DNA of 64,000 nt from contig JACGWO010000003.1 in NCBI GenBank assembly GCA_034509735.1, positions 35,672,466-35,736,465 on the forward strand, written 5' to 3'. Origin of the DNA: Sesamum alatum. Taxonomy: Eukaryota > Streptophyta > Magnoliopsida > Lamiales > Pedaliaceae. This document shows, one piece after another, positions 23,861 to 33,295 of this stretch. The position numbers and the translations under genes are program-made. Each line of letters begins with the position of its first letter. The first letter of the stretch is position 1. The notes below the pieces were generated by a model, which searched no databases, had not been told where the DNA came from, and was given only the letters and a program-made list of their open reading frames with translations.

Positions 23861-24232
23861 GGATAAGATTTTCTATACAAAATTATAGCGTAAAATTTAT
23901 TTATTTACTCAAATTTTGTTATGAAGTCATCTTAGTATTTCGGTAATTACAAATAATTACCGAAATTGATACCCAATTGATTTTTCATTTATTTTTTAGA
24001 TAATAAAGTTTAGCGCTTAAATTTTAAAATAAAAAAATAATAAATGCACTTAAATATTTTTAGCATGTAAATTCTAAGTTATGTCGAACCTCTATTTCAT
24101 TTAACATACTCACGCCATGTGTATGAAAATTACTATACTTATTTTAGTTTAGAAATGCTTTATACACATAACGTGTATATATATATATGTATGTTAAATG
24201 GAATAACAATATAATATAATTTGGGTTAAATG

Positions 24233-25515
24233 CAAATTACCCCCTGTGATATTGAAAATGAGTAAATTATACCCTTATGAAAAAAAAGAAGCAAATTATT
24301 CCCTTGTATTTTTAAAAATAGAGCAATTAAGTCCCTCACACGACTTCGTGTTGTACATGCGCATTTTTTAATTTGTTAGATTTTTTTAAAAAATTTTAAT
24401 CATACAATTACATTTATAATCCTTATTAATAGCCGTTGTATCTGATTAAATCCAAGATCCAAATTTAACTAAAAAGATCAATGATCCAAATTTTACTTAA
24501 TTCAATCAACAAACTAGATTTAAGAGCATATATTTTTCTAATATATATATTTATTAAACTTAAACAAAAATATATTTTTATTAATTAATATATACATATG
24601 TATGTATGTATAGAAAGAGGGGGTGCGGAACGGAGGGAGGGCCTGTTGTCGTCGGGGGGGGGGGGGGGGTGGGGGGGGAGGCTGGGGGAGGGGGGAAGGA
24701 GAGGGAAATGATAGATCTGGGGGAGGGGACGATGACAGATCTAGGTAGGGGAGGGGGGAAGGCGGAAACAACGGGGAAGGAGGTGGGACGGGGAAGGGGG
24801 CAAGGAGGGGGCCGATCTGGGGGAAAGGGGGGAAGGCAGAGGCGACAAGGAAGGTGGAGGTGGGGGGCCGACGGGGATGGGGGAAGTGGGCGACAGCGGG
24901 GTGAGGGTTTTTTTTTTAATTTTTTTAAAAAAATATATATATTAGAAATATTATATATAAGGGAAAAATGCAATATTGGTCCAATAATATAGGGTTGGTG
25001 GCACTTTTGGTCTAGGGCTTTTTGAGAATAATAATTCTGGACAATATTTTTTAAAAAGTGGCAATTTTAGTTCATGGAGCCCTAAATTGGCAATTATTTA
25101 GATTTCGGCAACAATTGCTGACGTGGATTCACTGAGACGACCATCAATGCCGGATTCACGTGATTAAAACCGGCGAAATTAGGGCTCCGTGGACTAAAAT
25201 TGCCACTTTTTTAAAAATATTGTCCTGAATTGCTTTTCTCAAAAGGCCCTAAACCAAAAGTGCCACCACTCCTATATTAGTGGACCAAAATGACATTTTT
25301 CTCTATATATAATGATATTATATATTATAATATATCTAACATAAAATAATATTTTATTCTTAAAAATCTCGCTTAAGGCACGTGCAATACACCACCGGAG
25401 CCAAGGGGGTAAATTACTTTATTCTTAAAAACACAAGCGGATAATTTGATTATTTTTTTTAGAAGAGGGTATTTTGCCCGTTTCCTATATTATAGGGAGT
25501 AGCATGCATTTTTCC
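24233..25515. mobile_element. Foldback element with G/C-rich core and 8-bp target duplication
   Basis: The left arm starts GGGTTAAATGCAAATTACCCC and the right arm ends GCATGCATTTTTCC. They pair imperfectly over more than 100 bp. The element is flanked by TATAATTT at 24225-24232 and 25516-25523. The interior has a CCGTTGTATCTGATTAAAT-type segment, (TA)-rich DNA, a G-rich core at about 24615-24910, and a second nested element at 24961-25303. There is no transposase. The 8-bp duplication suggests a hAT-like or Mutator-like non-autonomous element. Confidence 0.72.
24961..25303. mobile_element. Nested MITE with 9-bp target duplication
   Basis: Inverted ends GGGAAAAATGCAATATTGGTC and the complement of GACCAAAATGACATTTTTCTC, with long pairing arms containing GTGGCACTTTTGGT and GGCAATTTTAGT. 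It is flanked by TATATATAA at 24952-24960 and 25304-25312. It is a shorter relative of the 40778-42037 element (same GGGAAAAATGCAAT terminus). Confidence 0.75.
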
Positions 25516-25731
25516 TATAATTTGGAAAAACAACTCATTTAATACCTAAATTTCGTATTAATATCATTTTGATACTTGAGTAATATCGTTTATAGCCTGA
25601 TATATAGTTTATTTATACAAACTATCTGTCTTCTGTATAATTACATAAATTATCCATGACAGTTAAAAAATAATAGTATGTATAATGATATTCATATTTT
25701 TGAAGGATATACATTTAATTTTTTAAAAAGT

Positions 25732-26124
25732 AGGTCTAGTTCGAAAAAATAATGATGATTTTTCTAATAAGTGTTGTAAAATTTTTCAAGAGAGATGAAA
25801 CTTGCGTTAATATAATATAAATTAGATGGTACAAATATAATCATCCCGTGTAATAAACCCATAATTATTGACATCTTCTAGAACATCTTCGTTTGTCATT
25901 ATCATCCCTGCCAAAAGAAAAGAGATAAAAAGTAGACTAGTTCGAAAAAAATGATGATGATTTTTCTAATAAGTGTTGTAAAATTTTTCAAGAGGGATGA
26001 AAACTTGTGTTAATACTATATAAAATAGGTGATGTAAATATAATTATTCTGCGTAATAATTCCACAATTATTGACATCTTCGGACTTCTTCATTTGTCAC
26101 TATCATCGCTGCCGAAAGAAAAGA
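25732..26124. repeat. About 200-bp tandem duplication in the UGT-B upstream region
   Basis: AGTTCGAAAAAAT...GATGATTTTTCTAATAAG at about 25738 recurs at about 25939. Both copies continue through TTGTAAAATTTTTCAAGAG, a TATAAT-rich stretch and ATTATTGACATCTTC to CTGCC(A/G)AAAGAAAAGAGA. The second copy abuts the shared promoter block of UGT-B. Confidence 0.82.
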
Positions 26125-26220
26125 GACTGTCTGATTCTGCACATTTCCGTCCCGCAGCTTGTGACGTGTACCTACGAACTCCTCACCTACTTCCCTGCAT
26201 GGGAAATTCTAGCCTCACCT
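26068..26220 (+). promoter_or_regulatory. Shared promoter block A of UGT-B, with TGACGT motif
   Basis: Contains TTCATTTGTCACTATCAT, then CTGTCTGATTCTGCACATTT, then GTGACGTGTACCTAC. The same order appears upstream of UGT-C on the minus strand (36382 down to 36232), with TGACGTATACCTACC. TGACG is the core of TGA-type bZIP sites, common in detoxification genes. Here it sits about 255 bp upstream of the ATG. Conservation between paralogues is seen; regulatory use is inferred. Confidence 0.5.
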
Positions 26221-26419
26221 GTCTCAATTAAATCAAAATGAATTATATAATAAATACATTATCACATGTTGGTGTACAAATTTGGTCGGACAAAAATTTT
26301 CCTAGCTACCTTACATAAACCCCACACGGGTCTTTCTCCGCAACCATTCCATACTCTTACATCCTTAGTAGCGTTCTCTTCCACTCATCTCTACTATTTC
26401 CAGTTTCTTGATTCCATCA

Positions 26420-27871
26420 ATGGCTTCTGAAGTTACTCAGCTTCACTTCCTCCTGATTCCCTTAATGTCACAAAGTCACATTATTCCCTTGACAGACTTC
26501 GCCAAACTACTCGCTCAGCGCGGCGTGGTCGTCTCCATAATCACCACACCCCTTAATTACATCAGGTACAAAGCATCAATCCAGCACGCTCTGGAGTCCG
26601 GCCTGACGATTCAAATGCTTCCCCTGGAATTTCCAGGCGGACAAGTTGGCCTGCCTCCGGGATGCGAAAATATGGATTCGGCGGCTTCAGTGGATTTAGC
26701 CTGGGACCTTATGCTGGCGTCTGAGATTCTGAAATCCCCACTGGAAGAAATGATCGAGAAATTGGATCCAAGCCCGAGTTGCATAATTTCCACCAGCGCC
26801 CTTCCCTGGACGCAACAAGTTGCAGACAACTTCAAGATTCCAAGGTATATTTTCGAGACTGTATCGTGTTTCACTCTCCTGTGCGCTCACAAACTGTCTC
26901 AGGCTCGAATTCAAGAAACTGAAATTTCGGATTCAGAATCGTTTCTGGTGCCGGATATACCTCACAGAGTTGAATTTACAAAAGCCCAGTTGCCGGCGAG
27001 AGAATATTCAGACCGTGTTAAAAGCTTTGTAGAACAAATAGGAAAAACTATGCTTTCAGCACGAGGAGCTGTGGTGAATAGTTTTGAGGAGCTGGAGCCT
27101 TGGTACGTGGAAGGGTGCAGAAAGGAAAGACAACGTCTTTGGTGTATAGGTCCTGTATCTCTATGTAACAAGAACCTGGCCGAGAAATCGGATAGAGGTG
27201 ACAAGGCCTCAATCGATGAGCAGTATTGCATGTCGTGGCTAGATTCAAGGGAGCCCAGGTCGGTAATCTACGCCTGTTTCGGCAGCCTTAGTCGTATCTC
27301 TGCTGCACAGATCAAAGAAATCGGTTTGGGCTTGGAAGCATCGAACTGCCCTTTCATTTGGATCATCAGAAGCCTGGATTCTTCAGCGGAAGTGGAGAAA
27401 TGGTTGGCAGAGGAAAAATTCGAGCAAAGAATTGAAGGAAGAGGCCTAATAATCCGTGGATGGGCACCGCAAGTCCTCATATTGTCCCACCCGTCGGTCG
27501 GAGGATTCTTAACGCATTGCGGGTGGAACTCAACTCTGGAGGGAATATCTGCCGGTGTGCCGATGATCACTTGGCCAATGTGTGCGGAACAATTCTACAA
27601 TGAGAAATTCATCGTGGACGTGCTCAAGATCGGATTGAGAATCGGATTTGAGGTTTGTGCAGTGGCAGAGCAAAGCAACGCACTGGTGAAGTGGGATCAA
27701 GTGAAGAAATCCATAGAAAAATTTATGGATGATCGTGACGATGAGGGGAGGGATAGAAGAAGAAGAGCGCAAAAGTTTGGAGAAATGGCAAAAGCTGCAT
27801 TAGAACAAGGGGGATCTTCTTACTTGAATATTACATTGCTGATTCAAGATGTCATGCAGGCATGCAAGTAG
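26420..27871 (+). CDS. UDP-glycosyltransferase, UGT73C-like (UGT-B), dyad Asp replaced by Thr
   Basis: Single exon, 483 residues. The start at 26420 (MASEVTQLHF) aligns with UGT-C; an in-frame ATG 12 bases earlier is possible. Catalytic His20 is present, but the loop before it reads MSQSH rather than MSQGH. At the dyad position the motif is CIISTSALPW, so Thr125 stands where UGT-A has Asp125. Also present: GLPPGCEN, GPVSLCNK and the PSPG box from residue 348 (WAPQ, HCGWNSTLEG, CAEQ). The frame is open with normal family length. It may act on an acceptor not needing the Asp relay, be slow, or have lost catalysis. UGT-C is its closest neighbour in sequence and promoter. Confidence 0.92.
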   Translation: MASEVTQLHFLLIPLMSQSHIIPLTDFAKLLAQRGVVVSIITTPLNYIRYKASIQHALESGLTIQMLPLEFPGGQVGLPPGCENMDSAASVDLAWDLMLASEILKSPLEEMIEKLDPSPSCIISTSALPWTQQVADNFKIPRYIFETVSCFTLLCAHKLSQARIQETEISDSESFLVPDIPHRVEFTKAQLPAREYSDRVKSFVEQIGKTMLSARGAVVNSFEELEPWYVEGCRKERQRLWCIGPVSLCNKNLAEKSDRGDKASIDEQYCMSWLDSREPRSVIYACFGSLSRISAAQIKEIGLGLEASNCPFIWIIRSLDSSAEVEKWLAEEKFEQRIEGRGLIIRGWAPQVLILSHPSVGGFLTHCGWNSTLEGISAGVPMITWPMCAEQFYNEKFIVDVLKIGLRIGFEVCAVAEQSNALVKWDQVKKSIEKFMDDRDDEGRDRRRRAQKFGEMAKAALEQGGSSYLNITLLIQDVMQACK

Positions 27872-28592
27872 TTCTTGTTTCTTGGATATGCAGCCTTTCT
27901 TTTATCATTCAAGATTCTGAATTGGATGTATTCAATTTCCTTTTTTATTCATTAGGTGTTGGTCTCATTTTGTGTGAGCTTATTGTAACTTACCTTCGAA
28001 TTTTTAGTCATATTGATGTATTATTCACTTGCTAATTTATTAAAATATTAATATAATTATATAATTATCAATTTTATAAACATAAAAGTTACCCAGATTT
28101 TGTTTTGTTTGTTCCTTTGGGTGATCTTTGTTACTTTCCACCGATATTCTTATAGCTGGAGTGCCGGGCAGAGAAAACGCAATTTGCAACTAATTATTGG
28201 AGGCACTTAATTAATTAGGATACGACATGAAATTTTTTTAAAGATCAAAAACACGACATGTTACTAACACGATTATATATAATACATATTTTATTATATT
28301 TATTTTTAATTATTATAAAATAAAAATATACAATATAAAAAATATCAAGATAAAATATAAAATAAATATATTTTAAATTTAAATTTTTAATTAAAATACA
28401 TGACTTAAACAGTATAGATAGTTAGTTCATTTTAAAAGATAATAAGAGTCAGTATTCTCAATTTTTCATCACAAAATGAAACTAAAGCCAAAGAATCCCA
28501 AATCCCCGCGGATAGAAAGAATTGGGGAAGAAGAAGAAACTTGTCGAAGTAAATTCTTTTTTTTATATTTTTTATTCGTAGTTCAAAACTCT
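27872..28592. other. UGT-B 3' region, AT-rich
   Basis: 3' flank of UGT-B followed by A/T-rich DNA to the 8-bp repeat at 28593. No coding similarity and no clear element ends. Confidence 0.5.
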
Positions 28593-28600
28593 TTTATACA

Positions 28601-30150
28601 AGGCTTAATTGCATAAAATTCCCTGTATTTTAATAATTCTGCTAAAAAATTCTTTGTGTTTTGAAAATAGACGAAAATCCCCCTTTTATTTTGTTAAACT
28701 AGAAACTGTGGCACGCAGTACCTACGCACATAATTTTTAATAAAACTTTTAGTTTATTAAATCTCATAACTTATTCCAGTATCTTAAAATTTATTACTGC
28801 CTTACGACTTTACATATAAAAACAATTTGATAAGTTTTTTCTAATGCATTAATTACCAATACAGTATTGTACTTAAATTAAATTAAAAATTAAAACTTTA
28901 TAGAATATTTGTTATATTGACAATTACGATTATAATTATATGCAACCCAAATACTAATATGTTATTTTAATACAATTAACAAATAAATTTAAATAAAAGG
29001 GGAGTACATTAATTTTTGAGTAATGTAATTGCATGGAATTCATTTCCAAATGAACTTAATTGAATAGAGTTGGGAAGTTGAAAGGCATTTTTGGTATTAC
29101 AATAATTTGGTATAGTGGTATAAAAACTTCTACTTTGTATTTATAAAACACCTTCTCTTTATAATAGTATAGATATAGCTCAATCGCCCCTCTCAGTTAA
29201 ATTGACTTAATGACGTTAATTTTTTTTGTTTGACCGTTATGCCCTTTTTGTTATTTATTACTTGTTTATTTATGACCGTTGGATCTCATTTGAGTATAAA
29301 ATAACTGTCAGATCTAATCAATTAATCTTAATCGTTTGATCGTAGAAAAATGAATGGTTTGGATTCAACAAATTTGAATTTATATTATACATAAATAATT
29401 AAAAATTATAAAAAATAAAATTATTATTTATATATATAATTTAAAAAAAAAAAGAAAAAAGAAAGAAAACCCTACTCCCCCACCCCCACCCCCCACAGCC
29501 GCCTACCCCCTCCCCACCCCTAGTGTGGGGGCGATGGTGTCTCCGTCGCCCCTCTGTGCGGGGGCGGTGGCCCCCCAGTTTTTATTTTTTTATTTTTTTG
29601 AATTAATTTGATTATATTTATTAAATACATATTTTAATTAATTAAGAGTAACTTCAAATAATTATAATAATTATTAGATATTTAATTAATCATTTTGTAT
29701 ATTTTCAATATAATTCTTAAAAATATTTAAATTAATTTATAAATTTAACATTTATATTTATATAGATATCTCAATTTGAAAATAATATTTAGTATAATTT
29801 TTTTACTTTTTTGGTATTTTGATACTAATATAAATATATTTAAGAACAAAAACTATTTATGATTTTTTAGAGATAGGAATGCTTAAAAAAATCAATTTGG
29901 ACCATGGTAATTTTAGATACAGTACAGAGGTATTTTGGTCAATTAAAGACCAAAAAAAGGTCAAAATGCAAAAAAAATCAAGCATAATCGCACTTCAGGC
30001 GCGTGCACTCCACCTTCCGTTAACTTTTAACGAAATGGGTGTTTTGTGTTGCATTTATTAAAACACAGGAGAACTTTTTGCGTATTTACAAAACACAAGG
30101 AAATTTTTAATTATTTCGCAAAAATACAGGGGATAAATTAGAGTTTAGCC
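28601..30150. mobile_element. 1.55-kb foldback element with G/C-rich core and 8-bp target duplication
   Basis: The left end AGGCTTAATTGCATAAAATTC pairs imperfectly with the right end, which finishes GATAAATTAGAGTTTAGCC. The flanks are TTTATACA at 28593-28600 and 30151-30158. Inside are a complete Helitron (28699-29173), a GACCGTTGGATCTCATTTGA segment, a C/G-rich core (about 29469-29577) and an ending with GGCGCGTGCACTCCACC. This is the same architecture as 24233-25515. No transposase. Confidence 0.72.
28699..29173 (-). mobile_element. Small non-autonomous Helitron
   Basis: On the minus strand it starts A|TCTATACTATTATAAAGAG at 29173 and ends in a GC-rich palindrome-like stretch and CTAG|T at 28699. 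TC at the 5' end, CTAG at the 3' end, insertion between A and T and no target duplication are the Helitron hallmarks. It carries no Rep/Helicase. Confidence 0.68.
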
Positions 30151-30354
30151 TTTATACAGTAAAAAAATTGACTTCGTATCCTTTTCTTTATTTTATATTT
30201 TTGAATACAAAGTCTCTGATTTAATGAATTTTTAATGCATTATAAGCCGAACCCCATCAATTCAACAAGTTTTTTTTTTGTTGTTGGCGGGATTGGTCAG
30301 TATCTCACATGTGATTTTCGCTGATAGCAGGAAACATGTCATCCAACCATGATA

Positions 30355-30688
30355 GTGATTATTCAGTAACAAAGGTGGTAATTTTTGGTCACGTCTTTAT
30401 CTGCTTCTAGAAGGTCTTTCATGTGTTAACGTTAATGGTATTCCAAAAAAGGTTTATTTAATAATTAAAACAAAATTCGACTTACATTATTTATATTATT
30501 AATTTTATCTTAATACTATGATGTGATTATTCAGTAATAAAGGTGGTAATTTTTGGTCACGTCTTTATCTGCTTCTAGAAGGTCTTTCATGTGTTAATGT
30601 TAATGGCATCCCAAAAAAGGTTTATTTAATAATTAAAACAAAATTCGACTTACATTATTTATATTATTAATTTTATCTTAATACTAAT
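30355..30688. repeat. 168-bp tandem duplication
   Basis: GTGATTATTCAGTAA begins at 30355 and again at 30523. Both copies run through GGTGGTAATTTTTGGTCACG, GCTTCTAGAAGGTCTTTCAT and TTATTTAATAATTAAAAC with few differences. A diverged relative lies at 38690-38760 and 39290-39350, so this block belongs to the duplicated UGT flanking DNA. Confidence 0.85.
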
Positions 30689-30924
30689 TTTGTTTTAAAA
30701 AAAATTATTTTGTATTAATTATTAAATAACCCCACAAAGCACAAACAATGTGTGTGCCGTTGTAGTCTTGTGTTATTTTGTCAAGTGGGAGTGTAGCTCG
30801 GTCACCAACTTGTCATATCACCAACGTGTCCGCGCCCAGCAATAAAAAAGAGTTGTCCCTTTCATAGAAAAATATCACAAAGAACTTGCGACAAAATAAA
30901 TCTTCTTTTTCACATATGGTTTTA

Positions 30925-30950
30925 AAATATATATATATATATATATATAA
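30925..30950. repeat. (AT)n microsatellite
   Basis: An alternating A/T run of about 25 bases, after a segment (about 30840-30925, TTGTCCCTTTCATAGAAAAATA...) that resembles 23585-23690 upstream of UGT-B. Confidence 0.8.
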
Positions 30951-31084
30951 TTTTAAATTATTTTTACTCAATCTAGTGGTTTCTAAATAGGTTTAAGAAT
31001 TCTAAGAAAAAAGAATATCTTTCCCCTTGTTTCTAGAACATTAATTTGAACTCGCTTTCAATGTGTGTTTGAGACGAAATTTAC

Positions 31085-31400
31085 ATTTGCCTAGGGTAAA
31101 ATATTTTTTTGGTCCCGTAAGATTATAATATTATTAATTTTGGTACTACAACTAGGTAAGTGGTTATTTTAGTTTTATAAAAACACGTTTTTCGGTTTTT
31201 TTGGTCCTAACAAATCATGTGCAACTTAGGTAAGTGGTTGCTTTAGTCCCATAAAATACGTTTTTCAATTTTTTTGGTTCCGACTGTTTTAGTCCCATAA
31301 AACACGTTTTTCAGTTTTTTTGGTCCTAAAATGTCATGTTTTGGGATTAAAAAAAACTAAAAAACGTGTTTTATGGGACTAAAACAACCGGGACCAAAAA
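31085..31400. repeat. Direct and inverted copies of a 40-bp motif
   Basis: The phrase TTTTAGTCCCATAAAACACG followed by TTTTTCAGTTTTTTTGGTCC occurs, in variants, near 31162, 31231 and 31282, and inverted at about 31347-31392. It forms a partial foldback, probably worn transposon ends. Confidence 0.65.
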
Positions 31401-31739
31401 AATTGACATATGAAAACATGTATTCTGACATATGAAAAATTTGAAGGGGCTTGGCTGTCCACCTACGACGTGAACTAATTCAGTACCTTTGTTGTAGAAC
31501 ATGCCGATGAGCGTAATGCAATCGTCGGAGAAGATGATTACGGGGTTTGAGCAAAATAATGCAATACCTTTGTTGGAGAAGATAGCATCGAGCGCAATCC
31601 AATCGCCGCGGGGCTCGAGCAAGCTAATCGAGCCCAATCGCGCAATCACCGGAACTTTCACTTTCTATGTTTTCACCTTTCTCAACTTCACGGGAGAAAA
31701 CTAGGGCTAATGACACAATATGGCATTTAAAAAATAAAT

Positions 31740-32253
31740 AAAAAAAGAAAAGAATATTATTAATAGAAAATATATTTTTATTTTGTTCCGTCTTTGTTTC
31801 CATCTCAGATTAACAATTTAGGGACAGAATTAGTAAAAAAATCTGTTAATCCATCTCCAATTCCGTCTCATAATCCTAAATTTTAAGATGGAAACAAAGA
31901 TGAAAATAATAATAAAAAAATTATTTCGAAATTCATCTTTAATTCCGTTAGAATCCTAAATTCTTAGACAGATACTTAAAAAAAATATTTTCAAAATTCA
32001 TCTCTGATTTCGTCTTAGAATTATGATTCTAAAACGGAAAGTTTCTGTCTTAATTTCTTGTAAATAATTTCATATCACAGACGGAAATTTTTTATCATTT
32101 TATTTTTTTAAATGCCAATTCGTCCAAAATACTTTAAATTTTATCTTATAATTAAAAACGGAAACATTTTTCATCTCTGAAGGTTAAAATTGTTTATCGG
32201 ATATTTTTTTTTTATCTCTAATTTCCGCTCTGAAAACTTGCTCTCTTGTAGTG
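31740..32253. mobile_element. Probable CACTA (En/Spm) element end
   Basis: The sequence ends CTCTCTTGTAGTG at 32253, i.e. CACTACAAGAGAG on the minus strand, the CACTA terminal motif. Inward lie repeated phrases of the type CCGTCT(T/C)..., ATCCTAAATTT and GACGGAAA, like the sub-terminal repeats of such elements. The other end was not found, and no transposase is present. Confidence 0.5.
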
Positions 32254-32529
32254 GTTAGGTTCAAATATTTTTATTTTTATTGTAAAAAAGTTAGAGAAGA
32301 GAAGAGAAATATACTATATGTGCATAAAATTAATTTATAATTATAAAAACTAATAAGAACAAAACAAGAAATAAATAATAGACAATCATTTAACAAATTA
32401 AAATTGTGGTTCAAAATACTAATTTTAGAAATTAAAAACTCACAACCATACTTTTTTTTTTTTGGAACGGGAACGCTGGGATATACTTAATTTATAGTAC
32501 ACCGCCTCAAAGTGTGTTTATTTTTTTAA

Positions 32530-32603
32530 CTAGCCGTTGGGCCACGCCGTCCCTGCGTGCACATAAAATAATATTGTGACCTTTAAAGTTATTATTAATA
32601 AGA

Positions 32604-32635
<32 letters not shown>

Positions 32636-32807
32636 CCAACACATTATATTTTTTTTAAAAAAGAAAGAAAACTAACTTAGGTGTACTATCGATATAACCA
32701 AAAAATTGGTGTCGCGGGGTTATAAACCATCATTTGTAAGTAAAAAATGTCTTTTCTTTTTACATTAGTATAAATATTGCACACTTTAAAGTTATTCTAA
32801 ATAAGAA

Positions 32808-32838
<31 letters not shown>

Positions 32839-32978
32839 AACACATTTAGATTTCAAAAAAGAAAAGAAAAGAAACTAACATTAGGGGTATTGTTGGCATA
32901 ATTATAAAATTCGTGTCGTGGTGTCATAAATTGCCATTTGTGAGTGAGAAATGTTTTTTCTTTATATATTAGTATAGA
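32530..32978 (-). mobile_element. Small non-autonomous Helitron with internal duplication
   Basis: On the minus strand it starts A|TCTATACTAATATATAAAG at 32978 and ends GGCGTGGCCCAACGGCTAG|T at 32530. The inside is doubled: two (AT)n tracts (about 32608-32630 and 32811-32835), each followed by AACACATT, GAAAGAAAACTAAC or GAAAAGAAACTAAC, and a GGTGTCGCGGGGT / CGTGTCGTGGTGT stretch. It is non-coding. Confidence 0.7.
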
Positions 32979-33295
32979 TTATGATTGGGTGCCTGATCAG
33001 ATTTTTGAGTGTTATATTTCTACCCGACACCCAACTCAGTATAATTTAATTGGGTTTTGGGATTTACCCAAACACGATTAATTATTTGAAAATACTAGAT
33101 TAATTAATTTTTCACAAAAAATCTGAAAAATATAAACATTATTCATTTGGTAAAAATAACTTGCATTGATACATAGAATTGGTTACTGAGAAGGAAAGAG
33201 ATTAATCATGCACGTACAAATTACTTATTATTGTAGAAATGCCTAGAAATTTCTACTGTAAAAAAAATGTAAGTTACTCCAGGATTCTTCAAAAA
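32979..33295. other. UGT-C 3' region
   Basis: AT-rich 3' flank of UGT-C (minus strand). No other feature seen. Confidence 0.5.

Noticed and set aside
24538..24992. Overlapping open frames on both strands giving Gly-rich or Pro-rich peptides
   Set aside because: They come from the G-rich core of a foldback element; low-complexity translation in several frames at once, with no family similarity.
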